A stretch of 5,405 bases of DNA from a bacterium (GCA_021803845.1 JAJZLA010000143.1:1-5405), one strand, 5' to 3'. Counted from the stretch's first letter, positions 1 to 5,005 are shown. A program made the numbers and translations. Notes: generated from the letters alone by a model not told the origin.

Positions 1-294
1 TAATACGTAATCTCCGGGAAATAATCTCTGCTCTCCGTTTCTGAAACAGTGTCCGCCTTCAAGTATATAAACATGCTCGTCGGAACGGGCAACCGCTACG
101 GTTCTGATTATCTTGCCTTCGGGAGGAATAAATTTAATTAAATATGCTACCCCTTTTCCTTTGTCAAGCCTGTTTGTCAGCTGCTTTACATAAACTATTT
201 CTTTGCCTTCGTGTAATACGCTTTCGCCGTAAATAGAGCTTGCTGGTATCCATTCTGTTTCCGGCGTTCTGATAAATATAGCGTCTGTTTCCAA
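1..294 (-). CDS. cupin-domain protein, 5' part (runs off window edge)
   Basis: This is the N-terminal 98 residues of a protein that continues past the left window edge. It starts at TTG 294-292, the only start codon in the open frame; GGAGG lies 6 nt upstream and an in-frame TAA (310-312) closes the frame behind it. The protein aligns along its whole visible length with residues 67-160 of the CDGSH-cupin protein at 4216-4812, including 19 identical residues in a row (IRTVAVARSDEHVYILEGG). It resembles the ChrR-type cupin family: an A-R-S-D-E-H...ILEGG stretch like cupin motif 1, then G-D-Y-V-L at the start of motif 2. It lacks the CDGSH iron-sulfur domains of its paralog. Cupins of this kind often bind a metal, but the substrate cannot be read from the sequence. 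It has its own strong promoter and is not in an operon with tag, which ends 374 bp upstream. The cupin call is firm; the function is unknown. Confidence 0.85.
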   Translation of the reverse strand, partial: METDAIFIRTPETEWIPASSIYGESVLHEGKEIVYVKQLTNRLDKGKGVAYLIKFIPPEGKIIRTVAVARSDEHVYILEGGHCFRNGEQRLFPGDYVL

Positions 295-341
295 TTTAGT
301 CCTCCAAAGTTATTTATTTAATTCAACGAGTTGCATGAGTA

Positions 342-370
342 ATTATAGCACGACATAAATACACAAGCAA
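342..370 (-). promoter_or_regulatory. sigma-70-type promoter of the left cupin gene
   Basis: On the minus strand, a -35 TTGCTT (370-365) and a perfect -10 TATAAT (347-342) are separated by 17 bp. The -10 is preceded by TGC, giving an extended -10. Transcription would start near 335, leaving a leader of about 40 nt before the TTG start at 294. The octamer ATGCAACT (336-329) lies at the expected start point and also occurs in the 12-bp repeats upstream of the paralogous gene. Confidence 0.75.
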
Positions 371-461
371 ACCTGTAATTTTAGGCTACTTATTTAGTTC
401 ATCATTTTCTCCATAAGATATGTAGCAAGAATTTTCGGCGAAACAAACATTAAACATCTTA

Positions 462-523
462 TCGGGCTCTGCCCGAACCCGCAAGCTGATGCCAGTTTGA
501 CCGCAGAGAGAGTGTAGCACTCT
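462..523. repeat. paired hairpins in a GC-richer patch (REP-like candidate)
   Basis: Two perfect short inverted repeats sit about 30 bp apart. TCGGGC-TCT-GCCCGA at 462-476 has 6-bp arms and a 3-nt loop. AGAGTG-TAG-CACTCT at 509-523 also has 6-bp arms and a 3-nt loop. The patch is clearly richer in G+C than its flanks. Neither hairpin is followed by a T-run on either strand, so they are not standard terminators. The form suits an interspersed palindromic element, but only one copy is visible in this window. Confidence 0.45.
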
Positions 524-595
524 TGTAATCCATTAAAGATATTTTCATTGACTTAAAACTTAACGTTATTATATAAAAAATAAGAAGAGATTATT

Positions 596-647
596 ACTGA
601 TTTTAGTGTTTGATGAGAAACGGAATCAGTGTTCGGTTAAACGGAAT
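596..647. repeat. nested inverted repeat overlapping a 21-bp-spaced direct repeat
   Basis: ACTGATT (596-602) and AATCAGT (624-630) are 7-bp inverted arms. They enclose a second small stem, GTTT (608-611) with AAAC (618-621). A 9-bp direct repeat AAACGGAAT occurs at 618-626 and 639-647, spaced 21 bp, about two helical turns. It lies just after the tag stop and, read on the minus strand, is followed by T-rich sequence (about 585-555). It might act as a weak terminator of tag transcription; this is inference. Confidence 0.3.
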
Positions 648-667
648 ATACAAACGCCAGTGTAACG

Positions 668-1237
668 CTAACCATTCTTACAGAAACATTTATTCTCATG
701 GTCGTTGACCATCCCGCACGACTGCATAAACGCATATATCGATATAGACCCGATGAACTTAAAACCAAGGCTCTTCATCTCTTTGGCAATGGTGTCGGAA
801 ATATCCGACCGGGTGGGGATTTTCCCATAATCGGGTATATCGTTTACTATCGGCCGCCCTCCTACTTTGTCTCAGAAATAAGCGGCAAGGGAACCGTAAT
901 CTTTTTTAATATTAACGAATATCTGGGCATTGTTTACGACAGCCTCTAACTTCGGACGGTTTTTTATAACTATGCTGCCGTTTATCATACAGTCTATATC
1001 CTTATTGGTGTATGCCGCCACTTTTTCAAGCTCGAACCCTTTGAAGGCTTCGCGGTAGGCATCACGTTTTTTTAATACAGTTAGCCAGCTTAAGCCAGCC
1101 GCCTGGGTCTCTAAGCTGAATAGTTCGAAAATAGCATGATCGTCGTGCAACGCCCTGCCCCATTCTTCATCGTGGTATGCGACGTAAACGGGGTCGTTAA
1201 GCTTAACCCAGCCGCATCTCGGTTTAATATCATTCAT
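668..1237 (-). pseudogene. tag: DNA-3-methyladenine glycosylase I, interrupted by in-frame TGA
   Basis: Tag removes 3-methyladenine from DNA, the first step of base excision repair. From ATG 1237 the frame encodes 189 residues to a TAG at 668-670, the normal family length (E. coli Tag has 187), but codon 122 (874-872) is TGA. Family residues are present on both sides. Before the stop are C8 and H22 (zinc ligands), E43 in SLETQAAGLSW (base-binding Glu, E38 in E. coli), and LTVLKKR. After the stop are GGRPIVNDIP, GFKFIGSISIYAFMQSCG, and H180 and C184 (zinc ligands, spaced as in E. coli H175/C179). The TGA replaces the Trp in the Y-F-W stretch, so one TGG-to-TGA change explains it. Without readthrough, a 121-residue protein lacking half of the zinc site would result. 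No clear ribosome binding site precedes the ATG. It could be a recent pseudogene, a recoded gene or a base-call error. The family call is near certain. Confidence 0.9.
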
Positions 1238-1407
1238 GAATTTATTTATCTATCACTGTACTGTTAAACGCAAATTAAGTGCCTTGCGTATTCCGGTCTA
1301 ACTTGACGGCTTTTCCGTTTTTAACTGGACACCATTCCTGAAATAAGTGAGTTGCAATGTGGACATCGTATAAACAACTAATTTGCTTTGCGAAAACATT
1401 TTTATAA

Positions 1408-1734
1408 TTAATAATACCAAAGAGCCACATAAACATAATTAACATATTCTTCTGATGTTCCGCCGCCGCCATGATCTGATTCATTAGAACACTTTAAACT
1501 ATTATAAAACCTCTTAATTAAATCATCCTCTATGGTTATAGCATTATTAGTACTATCTGTTTTATAAATTGGCTTAATCTTATGGCAACCATGGTCGGAT
1601 TGTCTTTTATCTAAATCTACCGTCCTGCCAATATAAAATTCCTTAACAGAATTATCGTTTACTATTGCACTAATCCATTTAGCAAGTTCGGGCAATACTA
1701 TGCTTGGATTTCCCGTTATTGGTTCCTTTTCCAT
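1408..1734 (-). CDS. small diverged GIY-YIG-type nuclease-like protein
   Basis: The protein has 108 residues. The middle matches the second half of the GIY-YIG nuclease fold: F-Y-I-G-R-T at 33-38 (the YIG motif), D-L-D-K-R at 40-44 with the catalytic-type Arg at 44, His48, and I-E-D-D-L-I at 68-73 with Glu69 in the place of the metal-binding Glu. The first motif (GIY, normally about 10 residues before YIG) is not recognisable; the preceding stretch reads S-A-I-V-N-D-N-S-V-K-E. The C-terminus is distinctive: H-G-G-G-G-T-S-E-E at 88-96, then Y-V-Y-V-A-L-W. The start ATG is preceded by AAGGTG 4 nt upstream and a good promoter, so this is a real gene and not a shadow. It is single, 170 bp from tag, and next to the IS remnant. 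Nuclease activity is inferred; the role (repair, mobile element, or a non-catalytic binder) is open. Confidence 0.7.
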   Translation of the reverse strand: MEKEPITGNPSIVLPELAKWISAIVNDNSVKEFYIGRTVDLDKRQSDHGCHKIKPIYKTDSTNNAITIEDDLIKRFYNSLKCSNESDHGGGGTSEEYVNYVYVALWYY

Positions 1735-1756
1735 AATTCACCTTAATTTGCAATTA

Positions 1757-1785
1757 ATTATAAGACTTTTTTGATTTTTTAGCAA
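1757..1785 (-). promoter_or_regulatory. sigma-70-type promoter of the GIY-YIG-like gene
   Basis: On the minus strand, -35 TTGCTA (1785-1780), a 17-bp spacer and a perfect -10 TATAAT (1762-1757) precede the start at 1734. Transcription would begin near 1750, giving a leader of about 16 nt that contains the AAGGTG ribosome site. The promoter lies outside the IS21 end at 1830, so it belongs to the host gene. Confidence 0.7.
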
Positions 1786-1829
1786 CATGTATGGTTTTCC
1801 GATTATGAATCCCATCTTATAGCAATAAT

Positions 1830-1923
1830 TGTATTTTGCAAATCGTTTTTCCCCAAAATTGCAAACAAAATTCCCCACTTTTGCAATAGGTTTTCCACAA
1901 AATTGCAACTAAAAAAATTGCAT
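1830..1923. repeat. 22-bp-spaced TTGCAA repeats (IS21 end)
   Basis: The core TTGCAA starts at 1836, 1859, 1881 and 1903, with a variant TTGCAT at 1918. The spacings are 23, 22, 22 and 15 bp. Three units are clear when cut before the C-run: 1851-1872, 1873-1894 and 1895-1916, each beginning CCCCA or CCACA and having TTGCAA at the same offset. These are best read as transposase-binding repeats of the IS21 end. Confidence 0.7.
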
Positions 1924-1926
1924 ACT

Positions 1927-1942
1927 TTTGACCGTTGTCAAA
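1927..1942. promoter_or_regulatory. palindrome TTTGAC-N4-GTCAAA
   Basis: Perfect 6-bp inverted arms (1927-1932 and 1937-1942) are separated by CGTT. The TTGAC-N4-GTCAA geometry is like CRP/FNR-family operators (FNR: TTGAT-N4-ATCAA). It lies within the IS remnant between istB and the end repeats, so it may be part of the element and not a host operator. Confidence 0.35.
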
Positions 1943-2031
1943 TACATTTTTGCTATTTTTATTCGAGCAAAAATATTCATTAATATTCAATACATGATTT
2001 ATTATCCTTAAGTAGAAAAAAGTAAATAAAT

Positions 2032-2268
2032 TCAACCGCTTAAATTATTGTAAACTTTTAATCTGCTATAACGAGGAATTAAAAAGGAGATGCTAAAAAT
2101 GCAAGAAATCGAAACTATAATGCGGAAGTGGCGTATCAGCCTATCCAATACGGCGGCGATCAATGCCTCGTCGTTATTTAAAATTTCCTTCCATTTTAAA
2201 TTTTAAAAAAAGAGATTTGAAATCGCGATAATATATACGATATAAGAAGGCTTTACTAAGATAAAACC
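2032..2268 (-). pseudogene. istB: istB remnant (IS21-family ATP-binding helper), C-terminal part
   Basis: IstB is the AAA+ helper ATPase of IS21-type transposition. Reading the minus strand from 2268, the frame gives S-Y-I-V-Y-I-I-A-I-S-N-L-F-F, a TAA stop (2205-2203), then N-L-K-W-K-E-I-L-N-N-D-E-A-L-I-A-A-V-L-D-R-L-I-R-H. This matches the well-conserved end of IstB: a SNL-F--W box followed by a D-AL--AILDRLLHH helix. An upstream in-frame TGA (2271-2269) and the internal TAA show decay, and the ATPase P-loop half is absent. After the core the frame runs on through less familiar sequence (…R-Y-S-R-L-K) to TGA at 2034-2032. A plus-strand reading frame at 2099-2206 with a good-looking AAGGAG site is antisense to this remnant and probably not a gene. 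Confidence 0.7.
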
Positions 2269-2607
2269 TCATAAAAAGCTCTTGCAAAAGAGATGGACTA
2301 AATGATATACTTTAAGTATGCGACAGAGATCGTCACGCATGTCCGACATATATTCTTTTGTTGAAACGATTGCTATAAACAATATAGGCGGATAAGACGC
2401 CCGCAGGCATTAAAAATATAGGGATAAATCTATAAATTCTTTCAAATGGCATATCGGTTATAAACATTAAAATTAATCCACAGAAAAAGACGGGGTATTC
2501 CAAATTATAACTTGCATGAATAATTAATTTATGAGTTGAAATTGCGGTTTTTACGGCAAAATAAATATCGGTAAAATTGTTTAATAGAGAGATAAGGAAT
2601 ATTGCAA
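2207..2607. other. interval upstream of the ogt/ada-like gene
   Basis: This stretch contains the decayed start of the istB remnant and most of the possible membrane-protein remnant, both on the minus strand. No convincing -35/-10 pair was found for the plus-strand gene that starts at 2608. A short inverted repeat CTCTT-GCAA-AAGAG lies at 2279-2292. No intact gene can be supported. Confidence 0.5.
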
Positions 2608-2617
2608 ATGAACCAAA
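2333..2617 (-). pseudogene. possible membrane-protein remnant without a start
   Basis: The minus-strand frame is open for 94 codons, from behind a TGA at 2620-2618 to a TGA at 2335-2333, which is long for AT-rich non-coding sequence. It lacks an early start codon: the first TTG is at 2503 and the first ATG at 2467. The product has two hydrophobic stretches (Y-P-V-F-F-C-G-L-I-L-M-F-I and F-I-P-I-F-L-M-P-A-G-V-L-S-A-Y-I-V-Y) joined by a charged turn D-M-P-F-E-R-I-Y-R, like a transmembrane hairpin. I do not recognise the family. Its upstream end runs into the start of the divergent ogt/ada-like gene, which suggests the 5' part was lost in a rearrangement. It could also be chance. Confidence 0.3.
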
Positions 2618-3324
2618 TCAATATACAATATTATAAAACAAAAATCGGAGAACTGATACTGGGTTCTTTTGACGACCGTCTATGTTTGCTTGATTTCAGA
2701 TATAGAAAAATGAGAACAGCTGTTGACAACAGGATAAAAATTGGGCTTGAAGCCGACTTTCTAGAACAGAATGACGCAACATTAACAAAAGCAAAAGAAC
2801 AAATTGATGAATATTTGACGGGAAACAGAAAGGAATTTGACATTCCATTATTAATGATTGGAACCGGTTTTCAAAAAAGTGTTTGGAATGCGTTGATAAA
2901 AATACCCTATGGCGCTACTTCAACATATTTGCAATTAGCAAAAAATATAAACAATGCAGAAGCTGTTCGTGCAGTAGCCAATGCAAATGGAGCAAACGCC
3001 ATTGCTCTTGCAATACCTTGTCACAGAATTATTAACAGTAACGGCGATTTAGGGGGTTACGGGGGCGGATTAACAGTAAAGAAGCGCTTGTTAAAGCTTG
3101 AACAAAGTAACTGCGCTTTGAGTGATGATGAGAAATATGAATTTATCGGCTCCAAGGATACGAAATATGACGGTTATTTTCTTACTGCCGTAAAAACCAC
3201 GATGATATATTGCTTGCCTTCATGCAGCGCCAAAAAACCGAAGAGAGAGAATGTGATTTTTTACAATACAACGAATGAAGCAATCGAAAATGGTTATAGG
3301 GCTTGCAAAGTTTGTAAACCATAA
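2608..3324 (+). CDS. O6-alkylguanine-DNA alkyltransferase with C-terminal Ada-type zinc domain
   Basis: The protein transfers alkyl groups from DNA onto its own Cys in a suicide reaction. With the ATG at 2608 it has 238 residues; AAGGA lies 9 nt upstream. A TTG at 2602 in the same frame would add two residues, but it stands only 3 nt from the AAGGA. Residues about 1-165 form the methyltransferase part: F-Q-K-S-V-W near 88-93, I-P-Y-G near 99-102, A-V-A-N-A-N-G, the acceptor P-C-H-R at 137-140 (C138), G-G-Y-G-G-G-L and the terminal L-L-K-L-E. Residues about 184-238 match the zinc domain of Ada: D-G-Y-F-L-T-A-V-K-T-T, then C202, C206, C233 and C236 with P-K-R-E-N-V between them. In Ada the first of these Cys removes methyl from phosphotriesters and switches on transcription. 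Here the order is reversed and no AraC-type HTH is present, so a repair enzyme without activator function is inferred. No clear promoter or terminator was found. Both family calls are firm. Confidence 0.93.
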   Translation: MNQINIQYYKTKIGELILGSFDDRLCLLDFRYRKMRTAVDNRIKIGLEADFLEQNDATLTKAKEQIDEYLTGNRKEFDIPLLMIGTGFQKSVWNALIKIPYGATSTYLQLAKNINNAEAVRAVANANGANAIALAIPCHRIINSNGDLGGYGGGLTVKKRLLKLEQSNCALSDDEKYEFIGSKDTKYDGYFLTAVKTTMIYCLPSCSAKKPKRENVIFYNTTNEAIENGYRACKVCKP

Positions 3325-3509
3325 AACTCACAAATAAGACACCGCTCTCGGATGGATATAAATCAATGACCCTGATGAAGTGATTGAGACTCAGTTGCAT
3401 AGTTCTTCTCTATAAAGTTCAGTTTGCGAGCAATGAATCATAATTAACTTGATTAATTAACATAATTGATTGATAAAATTAAATTAATTAAACAGTAGGT
3501 CTCCATATT

Positions 3510-4184
3510 TTATTTCATTGCCGACGATACCGCAAAATTGAAAAGCCTGTAATGACAGCCGATTTTTATAAACCCTGCATCTTTCAGCCAAGTAAAATTA
3601 TCGCTGAGAGTAACGGGCGTGTCTTTTTGCATATGTTTTGAATACCAAAATTCGGGGTCTTCTCCGCTTGATTTGATAAATCTCTTCCAGAGTTCATATT
3701 GCTGTGTTCTTACGTCTTCATCTTCGTCGATTATAATATCGCGGGATATAAACATCCCTCCGGCGTTTAATGCGGAATAAATAGTTTTATAGAAATTTCT
3801 TCTTTGCTCAAGGTCAAGATGATGAAGACTAAGGCCTGCAAGGATAATATCGTAGTTAGCCCCGATTGATTCGGTTTTAAAATCGCCTTTTTTTAATTCA
3901 AACCTGCCGGAATATTTATAAAGTTTGTTTTTATATGCTTTAAGCATTTCTTCCGTTAAATCGAATCCTACTATATGGGCACGTGGATATTTTTTTAATA
4001 CCTGTTCCGATAAAACTCCGTTGCCGCATCCCAAATCAAGCACTCTGTAATCTTTTTCTTCTTCGGGAAGCAAATCATATATAATTGCGTGCTGTTCTAA
4101 ATATCCCGGAATAAGTCTGACCATTAATTCTTCGTAACTGTCCGCCTGTTTTCCGAAATGTTCTTCGACTTCATTTTTATTCAT
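3510..4184 (-). CDS. class I SAM-dependent methyltransferase
   Basis: The protein has 224 residues. Motif I is V-L-D-L-G-C-G-N-G at 48-56, the SAM-binding glycine loop. The acidic residue at the end of strand 2 is D75 in G-F-D-L-T-E-E-M-L. G-D-F follows at 100-102, motif IV is Y-D-I-I-L-A-G-L-S-L-H-H-L at 111-123, and L-N-A-G-G-M-F is at 139-145. The N-terminus (H-F-G-K-Q-A-D-S-Y) is like small-molecule or tRNA-modifying methyltransferases of the UbiE/CmoA type. The substrate cannot be told: no membrane segment and no nucleic-acid domain is seen. It starts 31 nt after the stop of the CDGSH-cupin gene on the same strand, so the two are probably cotranscribed. The region before its ATG has no clear Shine-Dalgarno site. 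Downstream, the AT-rich interval 3441-3492 holds repeated TTAATTAA but no GC-rich terminator. Confidence 0.92.
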   Translation of the reverse strand: MNKNEVEEHFGKQADSYEELMVRLIPGYLEQHAIIYDLLPEEEKDYRVLDLGCGNGVLSEQVLKKYPRAHIVGFDLTEEMLKAYKNKLYKYSGRFELKKGDFKTESIGANYDIILAGLSLHHLDLEQRRNFYKTIYSALNAGGMFISRDIIIDEDEDVRTQQYELWKRFIKSSGEDPEFWYSKHMQKDTPVTLSDNFTWLKDAGFIKIGCHYRLFNFAVSSAMK

Positions 4185-4215
4185 AATATAAAAATCAGAT
4201 TTAAGATAAGTATTT

Positions 4216-4812
4216 TTAAACTTTAGATTCTACCACCGTAAATTCTTTTATCTCGTCAGTTGCTCCGGTGCATATTACAAGCGCAATTGTTTCGACAACA
4301 TTTAAATTAATATGGGGATGACCTTCAGGGTTCAGTATATAATCTCCGGAAAATGATGTTTGTCTGCCGCTTTTGTCGCAAAATCCGCCTTCAAGTATAT
4401 AAACATGCTCGTCCGAACGGGCAACAGCCACCGTTCTAATCATCTTGCCCTCCGGAGGAAGTAATTTAACTAAATAAGCTACTCCTTTCCCATATTCAAG
4501 CCTGTTGCTTAACTGCTTAGTAAACGCTATTTCTTTGCCGTTATATAAAGCCCCTTCGCCCCTGACGGAACTGGCTGGCGTCCAGCTTTTATCATGCTTT
4601 ATAAAAACAGCATCGCAATACGGCAAATGTTTTGACTTTCCGCATACGCAAATAGACAATGTTTCATTTGTTGGTTCTAAAACGGCAGGGGAAATATTTT
4701 CGGAAAGGGTTTTGTGAGTTCCGTCGCAATACGGTAAATTTTTTGATTTGCCGCATTGGCAAATATAAGTTTTTTCTTTAATTCCTTTTAAAATCAGCGG
4801 TTCTTTTTCCAT
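4216..4812 (-). CDS. CDGSH iron-sulfur / cupin fusion protein
   Basis: The protein has 198 residues and begins at ATG 4812 with AAGGAG 7 nt upstream. The first CDGSH motif at 18-33 is complete (C18, C20, C29, H33: three Cys and one His for a [2Fe-2S] cluster). The second at 55-67 has C55, C57 and C66-D67, but the G-T-H that should follow is replaced by A-V-F, the first residues of the cupin domain. H73, six residues further on, is the nearest possible substitute ligand. The cupin part spans about 67-198: H136 and E141 in the motif-1 region, and G156-D-Y-I-L-N-P-E-G-H-P-H-I-N in motif 2 with H165 and H167. It resembles ChrR-like cupins. Tandem CDGSH proteins are thought to act in redox or iron-sulfur chemistry; the joint role with a cupin is unknown. 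The gene is followed by a methyltransferase gene and is divergent from a LysR gene. No signal peptide is seen, so it is probably cytoplasmic. Confidence 0.88.
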   Translation of the reverse strand: MEKEPLILKGIKEKTYICQCGKSKNLPYCDGTHKTLSENISPAVLEPTNETLSICVCGKSKHLPYCDAVFIKHDKSWTPASSVRGEGALYNGKEIAFTKQLSNRLEYGKGVAYLVKLLPPEGKMIRTVAVARSDEHVYILEGGFCDKSGRQTSFSGDYILNPEGHPHINLNVVETIALVICTGATDEIKEFTVVESKV

Positions 4813-4829
4813 AACTTTTCTCCTTATTT

Positions 4830-4858
4830 ATTTTAAATGATTAGTTATAAAATTTCAA
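4830..4858 (-). promoter_or_regulatory. promoter of the CDGSH-cupin / methyltransferase operon
   Basis: On the minus strand, -35 TTGAAA (4858-4853) and -10 TAAAAT (4835-4830) are separated by exactly 17 bp. The promoter lies 18 bp before the ATG, with the AAGGAG ribosome site in between. The 12-bp repeat array begins at the very next base upstream of the -35. Confidence 0.6.
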
Positions 4859-4918
4859 TTAGTTGCATCCTTAGTTGCATCCTTAGTTGCATCCTTAGTT
4901 GCATCCTTGGTTGCATCC
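4859..4918. repeat. five tandem 12-bp repeats (TTAGTTGCATCC)
   Basis: Units lie at 4859-4870, 4871-4882, 4883-4894, 4895-4906 and 4907-4918. The first four are identical and the fifth has TTGG for TTAG. A decayed sixth may follow at 4919-4930. On the strand of the downstream operon the unit reads GGATGCAACTAA. The array occupies about -36 to -95 of the operon promoter, where activators bind. It may bind the divergent LysR protein or another regulator, or vary in copy number; both are inference. Confidence 0.95.
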
Positions 4919-4999
4919 TTGGGTAAATATGTTTTCTTTAATTTAATATTTTGTTATTATAAATTAGATGTAATTATTAAGTAAAATGAATAATATTTA

Positions 5000-5005
5000 T
5001 ATAAT
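5000..5005 (+). promoter_or_regulatory. -10 box of the LysR-type regulator gene
   Basis: A perfect TATAAT stands 14 bp before the ATG at 5020. Seventeen bp upstream is TTAAGT (4977-4982), a poor -35 match. The implied leader is very short (about 8 nt), and no good Shine-Dalgarno site precedes the ATG. Confidence 0.45.

Larger units (their letters stand above)
295..667. other. gene-free interval with structured GC-richer patch
   Basis: No coding region could be supported here. The interval holds the cupin promoter (342-370), a GC-richer patch with two short hairpins (462-524), and a repeat plus nested inverted repeat near the tag end (596-647). The rest is plain AT-rich sequence. Confidence 0.6.
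1830..2268 (-). mobile_element. decayed right end of an IS21-family insertion sequence
   Basis: An istB remnant on the minus strand (2032-2268) is followed by a non-coding end that terminates, outward, in the TG/CA dinucleotide at 1830 (plus strand TGTATTTTGCAAATCG). The end contains repeats at 22-23 bp spacing, a known trait of IS21-family ends, which carry multiple copies of their terminal sequence. No istA, no N-terminal half of istB and no left inverted repeat are visible in the window, so the element is truncated. Without the other end a target duplication cannot be assessed. Confidence 0.65.

Noticed and set aside
698..949. Plus-strand 83-residue open frame
   Set aside because: It is antisense to the tag gene, including the part after the TGA, which has clear family motifs on the minus strand. 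No ribosome site or family match.
1275..1484. Minus-strand 69-residue frame, and a C-P-H-C-N-S stretch in a neighbouring frame near 1340-1375 that hints at a transposase zinc ribbon
   Set aside because: The 69-residue frame overlaps the GIY-YIG-like gene, which has the better evidence. The CPHC stretch needs frameshifts to extend and could be chance; too little remains to call.
1817..2035. Minus-strand 72-residue frame
   Set aside because: It runs through the 22-bp repeats and the non-coding IS21 end, crosses the element boundary at 1830, and has low-complexity content.
2099..2206. Plus-strand 35-residue frame with a good AAGGAG site
   Set aside because: It lies antisense to the best-conserved part of the istB remnant (DEAL-AAVLDRL), which explains its composition. 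The ribosome-like site is likely chance.
2512..2526. TTGCATGAATAATTA, 14 of 15 matches to TTGCATGAGTAATTA at 331-345
   Set aside because: A match of this length is expected about once by chance among all pairs in a 5.4-kb AT-rich window.
3441..3492. AT-rich stretch with repeated TTAATTAA as a terminator between convergent genes
   Set aside because: There is no GC stem and no clear T-run after a hairpin; the palindromes are expected in such AT-rich sequence.
4505..4717. Plus-strand 70-residue frame
   Set aside because: It is antisense to the CDGSH-cupin gene, which has two family domains and a ribosome site.
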